NCBI GenBank assembly: GCA_008360955.1
Contig: LUCM01003323.1
Span: 276,588-340,587 of the forward strand
DNA from: Fasciolopsis buskii
Lineage: Eukaryota; Platyhelminthes; Trematoda; Plagiorchiida; Fasciolidae
DNA length: 64,000 bases
Direction: 5' to 3'
Below the pieces are notes generated by a model. The model saw only the letters and a list, made by a program, of their open reading frames with translations, searched no databases and had not been told where the DNA came from. Positions 48,923 through 62,244 of this stretch are shown piece by piece. Within the stretch, counting starts at the first letter, position 1, and every line of letters starts with the position of its first letter. The position numbers and the translations under genes were made by a program.

Positions 48923-51602
48923 ACTCGGTTTTGTTTATCAAAATTTTGCCCCATACCTTGGTCCAAAGCATCAAGGATTACTTTATGACAAACCTTATTA
49001 AAATTTGCTCTAGTGCGCAAATAACTTTTACTAGTTTCCAGTTTACATTCCGATATAGTTTTTCCATCCCAATCGAGAAGTTCAAACAAAATGTGTGCAC
49101 TAGTGGTGGCGATATTTCCGGCTTTTAAGTGAAAGAGAGGGGACCAAAATGCCTCGAAATCTCCGAGCTCTTGCATCGATCTTTCAAGCATCCTTGTGGA
49201 TCGTGTGCTTCATCGAAGTATGTTATCTCCACGTCGTAAAAGTTATGCAAATTCTTTTTCGGGGGTATTCGATTATCAGGCTTTTCCCCGGGACCGAAAT
49301 TCTGTGAATGTCTTCCACTGCACTCAGCCCGGAAGATCTGTCTACTCATATAAAAGTTTGCAGTTGAACCACTTAACCTGATTCATCGTACCAGGTAACT
49401 CACAACTCCGGATGTTCTCGCCAAACAACTGAAACAAGCGATCTTGTAATACCTAGTCATTTGTGTTTGTTTGCCACCATGATGTTTCTTTCTGAGTGGC
49501 TTGGTAACTGTGAAATGGACATTTATTTTTGAGCTTGCAGAACCTGAACTAAGTTGATCAGTACATTCCTCCCTTTTGTTGCTCCTGCAAGCCTTAGAAC
49601 AAACATTTTTTCCATAGGATGTTTTATTCCGACTGAAAATACAGCAAACTTCAAAAACTGACTAATACGGCTGTCTCAAAACGAGTCAACAAACGTGCTT
49701 GGTAGTGTGAAGCAATACATGCAACTATGATGACCTGGTCAGACGGCCGAATACACACAAACTGAAAAGATATGCAGGGATCGGTGAAAGAGACAAGGTG
49801 AAGGGAAGCGAGTCGCAGTCTAAACAAAGAGGAACTCGTTTGTTTTGTAGATAAACGCAAACCACGCATAGAACACATACGGTTGATATGTCGCTTGGCA
49901 CCCCATCTTTTAACGGTGCACTCAGGCTTAACTTACTTGCCAGCCAAACTAGCATGCAAAAAAAGCCTTGATAGTAATCTACCAGGAATGAGTGATAACA
50001 GTTTACCCACCACACGGGGGAATTGCATGAGAACGTGAAGAGTGAATACATTTGGTCAGGGAATTGACAATGAGTACAGCCAAACTTTTGGCACATATGA
50101 CCAAAATGTAAGTTTCAACAACGGGGAAACTATGAACTGAAGCAGAAAAGAAATGTTTAACAACGGATGCTGGCGACTAGCAATACAGTGCGCACTAGCA
50201 ATATGGCGTTTTGAACACGATGAAAATTCGCTTCCCGATTTTAAAACAGAACGAATGACCGGGTTGATACGAGTAGTAGGAGAAATATTGCCCACGAATA
50301 ATCATACAGTGCCAAAGGCGTCCATGCTCTTTGTCCATACGCAATTTGATCCACTTTACTAATTCCTATAAGAATGAAATGAGAGAGGTCAAATCAAAGT
50401 TGCCATTTAAAACCTCACGAGTTTACATGAAACAGATAGAATACTCTAACTGGATGGTGTTTTTCCATTTGTTTATTCTGCGTCCGATTAGTCCGGGAAT
50501 TTAGAACCGCTTCTGTCAAAGCGGTCACAGAAACACTACTATTTGATATTCTCTTCCTAAACCCGGATGGAAATCAAATCAACTGTACTGGGATTTATTC
50601 TGTATGCATGAAAAGCTCCGTCCACGTTCTTTTGGAATTATGTAAGAACGTCAGTATCCCGATGATGTGCTAGCACCAATCACCATAGTGATTGATATAA
50701 CACAACTAACACTAAAGTTGCCTTGTTTTGCAATAGAATTGTGTCCAATGTGCTGTAACGCATCAGAATCACAGACAATGCAGACAAAATAGTACTGCAT
50801 ACTCGCATTCATAAATAGGTTTCCTATTCACCTATACCAGAATAAGTGACAAGACTTCACAGATTACATAACTAAGAAGCGTCAACTTTCCAGGTTGAAC
50901 CAAGGCAGTTTTGATGAGTACCTAATTTGATTCCGCAGAATTAAAGCGTCACTTGTAGGAGTGGCGATCATAAAAGCTAAACGAAATAGGTAGGAGATAA
51001 TTCCTCATGACTCCAAATGAATTAGTCGGGTTCCAAAACTGAACTACATTTTTGGAGCGAATTATGCGGTTTCGACTGCGTGAGCGTTTAAACGGTAGCA
51101 CACGAAGTGAGATAAGGAAAGCAGTTGAATGCCGGAGTCGTGTACTGATCAACAGAGCATCAAAATACGAATGAAACCACGAAGAAAAATATACGTTAGC
51201 ATAACACATCAGACCGCGAAATCCGGATTGGAGCACTGTACTGTCTCATTGACTGATAGCCTAACAACTTCGGTCACGATTGTGCAAACGTAATCATAAG
51301 ATCAATCAATTTTCTGATCTCGAGACGTTCCATCCTCCCCTCTAAATGACTGACTATACAGTTTGCGTCTAGTACGCGTAGATATTTAAAATGGATTTTA
51401 AAAACCCGAGGGAAATGATGCTCAACCGTGACGATGAACTTCGCGCAGATAAACTCACTCTTTTGGGAATTTGAATCAAATACAATCACTGAAACGACTT
51501 CATTCAAGCTCAGGCTGTTCCATTCCAGACGACATCAATCAGACTGATGCACCATTTTTATTCGCGCATGATTAAGTCAACCGTTTCAAGAAGGTAACTC
51601 AC
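48923..51602. other. Stretch between fold-back element and EF-hand gene exons
   Basis: Should contain the missing 3' exon or exons of the EF-hand gene if they are close, but none was recognised. A minus-strand frame at 49191-48923 reads well (FEAFWSPLFHLKAGN, VCHKVILDALDQGMGQNF) and runs into the fold-back element; its identity is unknown. Confidence 0.45.
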
Positions 51603-51747
51603 CCGGTCGTTTTCCCCATGCAGTTCCATTCCCTCCGCTGCGTAGGATGCAATTACGGGTTTCAATTTCTCATCAATATCGGCGGAAATTTCCTCAAATT
51701 CCACAGGTTTGGTGGCGGACTGAGACGGCATATCATATTTTTCACGT
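51603..51747 (-). CDS. EF-hand gene exon: linker and start of C-terminal region
   Basis: 145 nt, phase 2 in and phase 0 out. The acceptor is CATACTAG and the donor CGG|GTGAGT. It encodes REKYDMPSQSATKPVEFEEI, then SADIDEKLKPVIASYAAEG and MELHGENDR. Acidic and helical character and placement fit the segment leading into the dynein-light-chain-like domain. The open frame upstream of the acceptor (VSHTFTHTHT) and downstream of the donor (to 51558) is taken to be intron. Confidence 0.8.
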
Positions 51748-54700
51748 CTAGTATGCGTATGTGTGAATGTGTGGGAAACGCCGTTAGACGAAAAGTATGT
51801 GGTATTGTCAAAAAGCAAATTGTTAAACAGAAAGGATTTTCCTACTCTCAGTCAAATTGACATGAATTTATTCAAATTTATTAAGCAAATGTGATAATTC
51901 CGTCGACCCGCAAACGCCACGTTCATTAGCCGCGAGTTTTAACCGTTCAGAGGAGCCTCGCGCTCGGCTAATCGTAAAACTTAGCTTCTAAATTGGGAAA
52001 AGTATCCGTACACACGTAATTTATTCGTCAGTGACTTGATGAAATGGGAAAGTTTGGAAAGCAGTCTTGTACATCAATTATACCATTTTTCACACGTTAC
52101 TTCAGAATTACAGCAACATTTCTGGGGACTGTCATACGACTATCATATTGAGATACGTTTCACACCGGCCTAAATCGAACCCTGACCGGAGTGAGCAAAC
52201 TTGCGTGATTTTAGGGAGAACTAATTGGCCTCACACTAGCCCACGATTTTCAGGCACGCGTAGGCTTGTCGGATCTTGCGATGAAGGGATAGGTGCTTTT
52301 GAATAACTGGGAAAATGTTTTAACATGAATCTCCGACATTATTCCAAAAATGGTATAACGTTTCACGATCATGCCTCAACAGTGTATTTTTATGGGTTTG
52401 GGGTATAATAACTCAAGTTTGCATTTGCCCAATGCAGCACCGCTTGTCTACGAACTGCTCTATTAGTGTAGCCAATTTGATCCACCGGCTTTTCGCATCA
52501 CTGTCCCCAGTAGTTTGGGTTTCTGTTCTAGACCTCTTCATCAGCATTTGCCGTGGGGTTAAATGATACAGTCGACATATTTTATATTCAAGATCGATAC
52601 AATTAGAGAAAATATGTATGTACCTCATTCTGGACATATGGAGGTTCGTTGCCTGTTGGCTATGAATCAAAAAAGGCCCAGTTTCACAAATGGCTGAAAA
52701 ACGAAAACATGCGAAACTAAAGGATGGAATCATTCAAATTACTTCCAGCTAGAATGCGTTTGCGTACGCATACTGATGTGATCTATCTCAACAGACAAAC
52801 AGCACGTCTTCCAAGCCGACGGACACGAAGCGAGGAATTTGGATGACGCCGCTCACAGAAAAAGTCATCGGCCACAATGGTCGGCCGTGGCTCAGGATGT
52901 TGAATTTCCTAATGTTCTGACTATTGAATTAGACGTTTAGATCGGAAACATTTCATCGCCAATAAAGACGACATTGTCACGTGGACGCGCGCTGACGATA
53001 TCACTTCGACTGGTGATGAAACATTGGCGACCTAAAGAACAATCTCGAAAATAAAATCGTCATGGAAACTGATGGCCTTTGTAAATCTTATTCTTAGTGA
53101 AAACGTAGGTGCTCGCGTTTGAAAAATTAGTGTTAAGTATAATGTGTGAAAACGCACCGCTTGAACGCACCGTGCATGTTTAGTCCACCAATGCTTAGGA
53201 GGTAGATTCATCAGACAGTGACATCAAGTTCGCACTGTTAATCCGGATTTTTAGACTTACACAGATTCTAATTCCAGACCAAGAACGTCACAAAATTTGG
53301 CCAGAGTAATCACGCCGCTGTTATCCGGATCAAATAACTGCTGCCATCTCTGGAAAATGGAAACGATACGGGATAAATTCGGCCATTCTTGCTACGGTAG
53401 GGACAAATTTTTAGCGCTGTAAACGAAAGCCACTAACTCGGAAATTCCCAATTTTTACAAATACTTCTAAAGTGCAAGAATTTTACACCAATCCCGTTGT
53501 TAGCCTTTCGTAACTACTCTATATTGCTAGTTAGCACTAGCACACAAACCACCTGAATGAAACAACTATTTTGATCTGCGTGCTGGTCGGGAATTCTCTT
53601 TGTCGACAATGAAATTAATTCCACCGGGAATCAGTGATTTCTTAATTGAGGATTTATTGAGAAACACGTTACACTGATGAAAAGGGCAAGGACTAACGCG
53701 ACTAGTCGGATGTGTCTCACGGAGTTCAGATTGGTACAGAGGCACACAGTTAAAGGGAAACTGAGTGACGAAAAAGCAGATTTGTCTCAGGGAGGGGGCA
53801 TTCTGCCGAAATGGTCTAGAGCGAGCGTCCTGAGGCTTGCTTCAAACTGTCAGGAGTAGCCAACACCCACAACGGTACTCGTGTGATTACAGACGTGCAC
53901 ACAAGAGCATGTGACCTTGAGCCACGTTTACTCCGTACTATCTTATCGTGAATGTCAACGTTTGAACACGTGCATGAAGCTACGATCTGGCGCCGAAAGT
54001 GCAAAACTGCTTCGTTTCGGCTCTATGAGCCATGTGACAGTGGAGTCGGTCATCCCCGGACCTGCCAACAAGCCTCAGGTGAATGACACGGGCCAAAGCT
54101 CCGAATGACTGCAAGCCAGAAGACAAATACGGAACTGACTCAATGCCCTAGTTCGCGGACTGGTTGTAAGGGTTCTGAATTTCGTAAAAAACTCAAATGC
54201 GAATAGAGGTAGCGTTCAAAATGCAGACCAAGTTGGAGACAATGAGCCCTCGAGACGAGCACAGTCGGTCAATGAGCCTTAAATTGGGCAGACCTAATAT
54301 AAATCACTCGAATATATCGGACGAAAGACAATCGTGTTGGGCGGTCAATGGTCATCTGACTGAGCACGTTTATCCGGTGTACGACTGAACTCTGGAATCG
54401 AGACGACCGACTGAAGCCCTTGAGGTCAGCAACATCAACAAGAGGCTTACAAAACAGCATGTTCTAAATTGATGTCAAAAGTGCGAGATAACCAAGGTTT
54501 GCCTTTGTTCGAAAAAATCGCCCGTTTAAAACGGAATTACTGCTAAATGAAACCCTGGCTGTGACCAACTTATCCTCAGCTAAAACTATCGTTGTCCTGA
54601 AGTACCTCCTTACGAGGAAATAACGACTGATATCTTCCTATTACAATCAATGTACATGATAACGTGAAATTTTTATAGGGTATCACATTTGACCTATTCA

Positions 54701-57700
54701 GTAGAAGCTGATGATTAACAATGCGTACTACCGTTTCGAGTCTATTGCTTTGAAGAAAAACTCGATTATTTGCAATCCAACCATTTGGAATTGGCAATAG
54801 ACAGATCTGTTGATAGCCTTTGAGGTTGGCTGCATGCTCAACAAAAGGAAAAGATCAACATGACTTTCAAATTTGAGCTTGCTTTAAATTTGTTCATCAT
54901 CATAATTTAAAATTAGTGCAGAATCTGTCTTATCTTGCTCTGTTCATATTTTGGGAAACCATCTAACACGAATTTTGCACGAACATTGGCTTTTGGATAC
55001 ATGCTTTGCATGTGTCACTGCGCGACGTATGTAATTACTTGTAAAAAGATCTGCACACCTCAACGCTCCCCTTCTTGCCGTCCGTGGCTAATGCAATAAT
55101 GCTTCCGCACACAACCAGTTCCTTTTCCACTTTCTGTCTTCCATGCCTAACGATACAAAATATTTAGACATCCACCTTATGGGGGAACTTCGTCGATTCT
55201 CTGCACCTTGTCCAACCGTTTGATGATCAGCAACGAACTACAGGCCTTAGGAATGTGATCATTTCGCTCATTGGCCACGAACTGACTTTTGGGGGACCGT
55301 TTGCCAGGAGCTTATTTTGTTTTTTTTGCCCCCTGGACCAGGTTTTCGTCGGCAAAATAAAAAAACAATCCACAAAAGTGCAATCAGGTCAGAAAATTCG
55401 CAGATGGCTCAATCGCGATTTGGAAAACCAGAAAAGTTGATAAGATGCAGTAAAACGTTAGTTAATTTGAACCTAAACAAGAGACGTGAGGTTAAGATGA
55501 ACCATCTGGTATAAGACAAGACTAGTACAGTGAGTTACTAAGGGGAAATTTAAGTATTGTATATGAGATGGGGAGATTCGCTATAATCTTGAATCTATTG
55601 CATTGATTTAGGAAGATGATAGCTAACAGTGAAATAGGTTACACCTCCGACTAGGTCGGACCAACTACTCAAACGCATCGAGTGGCCAAATTATGTGAGC
55701 GCTCCGCGAAACCTCTGTTGCATTCATTTCTCTTGTATGTATGGCAACCAAGATTGCAATGGATCACGGTGCATCGAACTATTTTTAACACTGGACACTG
55801 TATAATGTATTGTCCATGAGAATCGAGCCACTCGTCTTCATTTTTCTGGATCTCCAAATTCGGTTAGGACTTAGTTATGACATAATTCGAGTTATCCACA
55901 ACAAATCAGAATAAGAAACTTGCTGCCCGAAGTTGAAAGTGGTTATGGATTACTTCACGAGACAACGAATCCATGCTGGTTTATCCTCTGATTTACATTC
56001 CATTAGGGCAGGCAGCGACGTCAAGTAGTAACTATTCTGCAGCCCACCTGGTCGAAAACAATAGTAAAGTTTCACGCGTTCCGCTTTAGTGAACACTAAC
56101 AATACCTTGTACTGGGCTTTTTTCTGCTCGGCTTGTTGGTATATCTTGGTGAAATAAAGGCACTTTACATCATGGACAACCAATCGGGATTCGTTACCTG
56201 ATAAATTAGTAATTAAGGTTAAAACGTAGACGAACAATTCTTGATGGTTTTTACTTGGTTAGCTGAACACTGATAAAACCTAATGACCGGTTTCTTAAAC
56301 AAACTATAACTTCAACTACCCAAAATTAGTGTCACTGGTCATAGTGACTAGAGCACCACGACTGAATAACGGACAGTAAAACTTTTAACTTGAAAGACCA
56401 AGAATTATATCGTCCAACTGACAAATTCGTGTCCTGAATATGCCACAAATTCCAATTTTCAGTTTCAATTGAACACATTATGCTTCCAAAAGTACCCTGT
56501 ATACTCATTTCACCAGAACTTTCAGATCTCAAAATCACGTTGACCTAGTCTTCCTCCATCCGCGAGCTACACAATACTTTGCCCTCACGGTCTGAAATTC
56601 CTGAGGTGGAATCCATTCCACAGTGGTAAAAATTCAGAGTGAACACCGATAAGGTGAGGTTCAAAAAACCAGTCACAGGCAAATGGAACTAAAACAATGG
56701 AAGCAGCTATTAGTACACCCGGACTGGCAACCTGTCATAGTTAGCACTATTCATCATAGTCACACCGGTCACAACACAGAACGTGCAGTGGTGTGTGAAC
56801 ACAGACAATTTCCTAGAGGGAGGTATCGTGGCCTCTCGCGTCCATGGGAGTCATTCCACAGGCTAGGGGAAATGAATAATTTGTGAACTGACCAACGGTC
56901 ATTAGTAAACGCGTGGGGTTCACGTGTCTCTCTGGTGTTGGGACATAAAGGGATGAACGGTTGCAAACTGTTCATGCGCAACAAACGCGTGTACAAACAC
57001 AAAAACGCCTGCACGACTCCACGAAAGCACGCATGCTAACAAAACTTGTACTTAAAGTTGTTTCGTGTTAGATTAAGGTCAACCAACCGTGGCTGTGAGT
57101 CTAAAGCTGAGGAGGTGGAGATAAAATGACGCTCAGTTGTTAGAAAAAGCCTGATTACAACAGGTTACACCACTCAATATGAGACTCAGGAGCAGGTGCG
57201 ATCAGATCAGCTTAAAAACGAAATGTCAATTATTCCAACTGTGAAAGTCGCATCGTCCGGTACACAGGTAGAGGTGTAGAAAAAGCAGCCAAGCCTCGAC
57301 AGCGCACTCCAAATTACGGAAATTAGCAGCAGATCATCACTTTATTTTCAGACTACAAATGGTTCATCGCATCCTTTGAACAATGGTCTTCAAATATGGG
57401 TATTATCAATCGGTTAACAAAGATACAGTGTGGAGAGTTGAGCCAATTCATGCATAGTATGTATACATCAAATTAGGTGCAGTAACGTTTGCTTCCGTAA
57501 ACAACTCGAATCTGAAGTCCACAAACTCTCTAATCTAACTACTTTAGAAACCACAAAACCGAAGAACATTGATGAAGTTAATACTATTGCCGACAAATCA
57601 TTTCCTCTGCGGCACTTTTCAACTTATCATTTTTTGAAATGAAATCAAAGTGGATGAGGTACGGCCACACAGAATCGCTTATTCATTGTTTTGAACCAAT

Positions 57701-60700
57701 CCATCACGCAAAATTAACACTGAAGAGCTCTTGGTGTTTTTCTCGTATTTCCACTGCAATGATGTTCGCAGATTTCCGGGACTATGGACAATATGGATTG
57801 GAGCTTCCAAACACTTTTCAGCATTCTCTCTCCCAGGCAGGCGGGACCTAAACGATCTGGATTGTAGCACCCGCGAAATACGTCCAGAGTAAATCACTTT
57901 ATTTCTGACCGTCCATCAAGCGGGAAATGCTGAATCCGGCCCGGGATTCACCCGAAGCTCAAAGCACAGCAGTATCATATATAGATGCATGATCCTTAAC
58001 GTGATAAACTGTTCAAAGCCTGCACAGATATTCCAGGTTAAATAATTAAGCAATTTGGAAAATAGAATGAAATCACCACTTTTGAATTTTAGTAAGCCCC
58101 GATTCAGACCTCGTGAGCTGAACTTGATTCACCTTTGCATTTAAAGATCTCATTAACAGACTGACTATAACGCACCAAGAAGTTGGCCTATAGAACTTCG
58201 GTTTGCACGTAGCTGAATCGGCTACGGCGTCTCACGTAAAGCAATAGCAAGCGCGTTTCAAGTTTTCAAAAAAGGATAAACTAAAGTAGTAAGAAGTCTA
58301 ATTTCCCAACGAAATTGTTACTTAGGCAGTAATTCAGTCCGGCTCAATAACGAAAACCATGGAAACAGGAAAATTTATCTGCCCACTTATGTTTAACCTA
58401 AGTAGAAATGACTTCTCACGCTCAGGTGAACAAATAAATTTTCTTGAGAATTAACGTGTCTTTTCATGCTACATTAATAGCACTGGGTTATACCTTATTT
58501 ACTTCGGCTGACAATAATCAGAGGCAACATTGTCGAAGTGCTCGGAAGTTGGTGGACCTTTTACTGGTCGTGTAATGACGACCAAATATGCGATCACTGT
58601 AGAACTGCTTACAAAATCCTTCTGAATCAAGTCGTATCTTCTATTTCGTCAGTTATTTTATGCTCCTGTTTCAGTTAGTATGAAAATTGATCAGCTTATT
58701 TGTTCTAATGTGAACATGGCACTTGCACAGGCCGATTTGCTGTGAATTCATTCGACTAGCGGCACTGATACCAAATTCCATTGGTTCACCCTAATTTCCC
58801 CTGCCCTCAGTGCTGATTTCGTGTCCCAGTATGGGGATGGGTGATGGTAATTCAGTGAATGGAATAGATTTCTGGCCTGGGTAGTCAAGCTTCAAAGGAC
58901 TCCTGTATTTGGTGCATGTCTGAGATCACCACCCGGTTCGAACAACTTGATGTGCTTAAGCCTCAGTCCTGTGGCAAAAGCGATCACAGAGAAAAGCCCG
59001 CTCACTCAGGACCAGTGAGACTTTCCCACCCGCCGGCTTCTGGAGGACACGTTTGTTTCTCCTGCCCATGAGATGTGCAGAGTCAGCTTTCTTTTCGACA
59101 AGTCCACTGCCGTAGTAACCTGCATGATGGATTTTTAATGGGAAATGACAAACCACCCGAAATTACGTGTTGCCATCTATAAATTTCAAAATACGTGTGA
59201 GGTTTTAAGTAGAAGATTTGTTTTTCTTGCTTAACGCCTATCTGAAATTGATTATTCCGGCTGGAAGGACTAGTCGGGTGGGAATTCCCTATTTTGATGT
59301 GCTTCTAATTTGAAGTCACTACAACTCGTACTATTCCAGTCTTTTGACTATTGTTTCACAGGACCGAAGTTTTTCTGTAGGACGATCTAATAGTGCTGTT
59401 TATATTTTTACCCTCCGAAAAGTGGAGAACATAAACAGTATAATGATTCAATGCTTCATTTAGACACTGTTGCCCGTTAGTCTCTGAAGTGAGTTGTACA
59501 TCGCCTTTGGAAGTTTCTTCAAACGCTCATTTCACTTACACCCACACTGCACTATTATCGATAACTCGGCGTTCGATTTAGTGTCAGTTTGTAAAAATAA
59601 CAAAAGCTAATTGTCATCCATACAACGGTATTTAGCACACAGTTTGAAAGATATTCATCAATTGTATTGCAGTAAGCAAGTATCGACAGAAGCAAGCACA
59701 CATACAGCGTACCCCTGAGAGAGGAAAGCAAATTCTTTCGACGCGTAGTCTATTACGACGAGGTAAAGTAATTTTATTAAACGCAGTGTCTCCATGGCGT
59801 TAACAGGTGACTAGTAAGAAGAAATCGATGGGACGGCCAAAATAGTAGACTAAGCAAACGTGGCTATCGATCAAAGCGCTGATAGGTCCAGACAAAAATA
59901 ATGTTCATAGTTAATACCATTCAAAAGCTGCAGAGTCCTGATAGTTACCTGAAACCTGTAAAACAGAACAAAATGGTATCCATCGATCGACAGACCAAAT
60001 GAAAGTGAATCGGTCATTCTACGAGATCCTGTCGTCTGAGGCAATGACGGAAACAATCCACTCACTAAAGCTTATTCAATGCAAATTAGCTGATTTATTT
60101 TGTTTTTGGATGACTGCGTTCGCCCTTCGGTGTCGTGAAAGGCAATAGCGTCCATAGTACATGTTCCTGAAAAGCGGGCAGTCTTCGGTTGCGTCTATTT
60201 ATAACCAGCAGTGCCTCAACCCACTAGTTCTATCCACGACAATCTACCCAGGTTGGCACAAATCGCGGTTATTTATCGAATGCTTACCGCATTTCTCGTA
60301 TAAGCGAAAGGATATCCCACCCGTTTGACGCCCATCAGTTTTGTTGATTTACCCAGTCTTCATCTGGCTGAGCAGTCTTGTTGATTAGCGCTCGATTTTA
60401 CGTGGCCTAAATAGTTTGTGTTGAGACCACCCGGGTTGGTTTTCATCAACCGTTACGTAATTAGTTAAAATGGATTCCCTGCGCTCTTGCTGTTCAGCCA
60501 TAGACCTGACGAAATGTGCCAAGTGGGTTGGTGTGACCTCGTTCTGGCTGTGCCCTTAGAACAGCGTCATGATTTGGCACGATCAGATTGCACCAACCCT
60601 TTGTTATCCAAGAATGACATTCCGATCACGGTCAATCATCGGGCAACCAGTGGCGATCAGTGAACTAGCTCGATTTGGCCCAAACGCAGACAGCGAGAAC

Positions 60701-61145
60701 AAGTCACATAGTGTATTACGAAATGGTTTTCCGACGGTTGTTTTCTAGGATGACGACAAGCGTGAACCGTCCGATAGACTACCCACTTTTGGCGGTGGAC
60801 AGCACTTCTCTGTTGCTCGACTCCTTACTACATCTGACCTGATAAGTCATTTTGTGATTCTATGCCACTTCAACTAGCAAGGCCATAACCAACGGTCATC
60901 CTCCCCCTGGCGCCGCCCCCGTGTAGTGGGCCCTATTGGCTCTGAGGCAGGCCCCGTCCATTACACTCATGTGTGAAAAAACGTGGTGACAAAAGAGTAG
61001 AATTGCGCACACCTATGTCTTTCATGAGGCATAGAAACTCCAATGGCTAGATCACACGAAAACAGAGCAATACTCACGTTAATAAATTCGAGGTCCATGT
61101 CATTTTTCACCATGTACTGCTGCAACTCATCCGTGGTAATTGTGC
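51603..61145 (-). CDS. EF-hand calcium-binding protein, tegumental allergen-like type, partial (3 exons)
   Basis: Join on the minus strand of 61145-61078, 53349-53261 and 51747-51603 gives about 100 residues with agreeing phases (1/0, 0/2, 2/0) and GT-AG junctions. Order: second half of EF-hand 1 (G-TITTDELQQYMVKNDMDLEF), EF-hand 2 (RWQQLF then loop DPDNSGVITLAK, then FCDVLGLELESV), then a linker and start of a possible dynein-light-chain-like region (REKYDMPS, VEFEEISADIDEKLKPVI, ASYAAEGMELHGENDR). Spacing between the EF-hands and the linker (LGL..V-REK-D) matches the platyhelminth tegumental allergen-like/22-kDa family, whose members carry two N-terminal EF-hands and a C-terminal dynein-light-chain domain. 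Missing: the exon carrying the start codon and first half of EF-hand 1, and the final exon or exons after NDR. Loop 2 ends in Lys instead of Glu or Asp. The family name is inferred from architecture; a two-EF-hand calmodulin-like protein is the alternative. Confidence 0.85.
53261..53349 (-). CDS. EF-hand gene exon: complete EF-hand 2
   Basis: 89 nt, phase 0 in and phase 2 out. The acceptor is TTTTCCAG and the donor CTGT|GTAAGT. It encodes RWQQLF, loop DPDNSGVITLAK, then FCDVLGLELES-V. Asp1, Asp3, Ser5, Gly6 and Ile8 fit the EF-hand consensus, but position 12 is Lys, which cannot act as the bidentate calcium ligand. Confidence 0.85.
53350..61077 (-). other. EF-hand gene intron (7728 bp)
   Basis: Bounded by GTGAGT (from 61077) and TTTTCCAG (to 53350) on the minus strand. 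Contains repeat R1 copy 2. 60.1-60.95 kb is locally GC-richer and may hold an unrecognised old element. No other gene seen. Confidence 0.75.
53960..54430 (+). repeat. Dispersed repeat family R1, copy 2 (EF-hand gene intron)
   Basis: Partner of the copy at 12010-12440, with matching blocks at about 53980-54050 and 54290-54415 in the same order and spacing. It lies in the long EF-hand-gene intron on the opposite strand of that gene. The unit may extend left to about 53690, where GACTAGTCG is shared with 11830. Confidence 0.5.
61078..61145 (-). CDS. EF-hand gene exon: second half of EF-hand 1
   Basis: 68 nt. The acceptor is GCCGCAG and the donor AAC|GTGAGT. It starts with two bases of a codon, which becomes Gly if the upstream exon ends in G, then TITTDELQQYMVKNDMDLEF-IN. 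T-I-T-T-D-E gives loop positions 7-12 with the canonical Glu at 12, followed by the exit helix. The part of the loop with Asp 1 and 3 must be in an upstream exon I could not locate in 61146-64000. Confidence 0.82.
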
Positions 61146-62193
61146 CTGCGGCAAACCGATAGACGGGGGAGAGTGGACACATCAAACAAGGGAACGGTTT
61201 CATGAGACCAATAAACATAAATCTTACGGTTACCACGGCCAATATACATACCATGCGATCCGATAAATAGAATAAGCGTGCGAATATCAATCGTCCTGTT
61301 TGAACGTGAATGTTATGTCCACATTGAACACCTTGGAGTTGGTCGCGGACCCATATCCGAAAGTGTATACATTATCATGCATAAGGGAACTGAACGGATC
61401 CCGACCTGAATCCTTGTCAGGACAAAGGACACAGCTGTATTCCATCGGACGCGTCTCTAGGCTGCCGGTGTTGGTTGGTATTCCTGAATAAAGTGGCCAC
61501 AAGCCCAATGAATAAGCAGCCGCGGACAAGCGTCGGCATTGTTCAGGGCTGGGTTTTTATTTGCCTAGTAAGTGTTTTCTCTAAAAAATTGCCACAATTG
61601 TCCGCTGGTCGCTTTATGACTTCGAACGTGCAGCTTATCATCCAAGTAATGATACTAGCCCTTTTTACGGTTCCACTGGTCCGACAGTGTTTTTTAGAGG
61701 AGGTGCATGAACCACTCAATCACCCACTACTTACCTCTGCTGCCTCACATGTCGCTCTTGGCTGCGCAAACGCTGGGGGCTTACTCTGGACGGGGTGACT
61801 GATCGGTATAACATCCTATGCACGACGACGGACTATCGATAAAATGAAGGAGCTTGGGTCAGCTGATGTATGTGGTGAACTCTAAACAGACGTCTTTATT
61901 CTCTACTCTTTCTCCCACAGTGTTTTTTAGTTTCATCTCCCTGGTTCCGATGACCCAAATTTTGTACACAGATCAGTCCAAGCACAATAATGAATCCCAA
62001 GTAAAAGCACGCAGCATAAAAGCGAAGAACAGAAAGAAATTACAAACGTACATCAAGAGAAACATGTGCCCGCTACGTTGCGCAGTGATGGAATAACATG
62101 TACTCGCAAATCATAGCCAGACAGTAAGTTTGTTCATTGTAGTACTAGTAGCAGCAATGGCGGTATCAGTAATAATAATAATAGTAGTATTGG

Positions 62194-62244
<51 letters not shown>

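Noticed and set aside
60500..60530. CTGACGAAA-like string as a hammerhead ribozyme core
   Set aside because: The CTGATGAG core and paired stems needed for a schistosome-type hammerhead are absent.
61287..61529. Minus frame with CPDKDSG as the first half of EF-hand 1
   Set aside because: Joining it to the 61145 exon needs a weak GTCGGG donor and gives a loop with Pro at position 1 and no preceding amphipathic helix.
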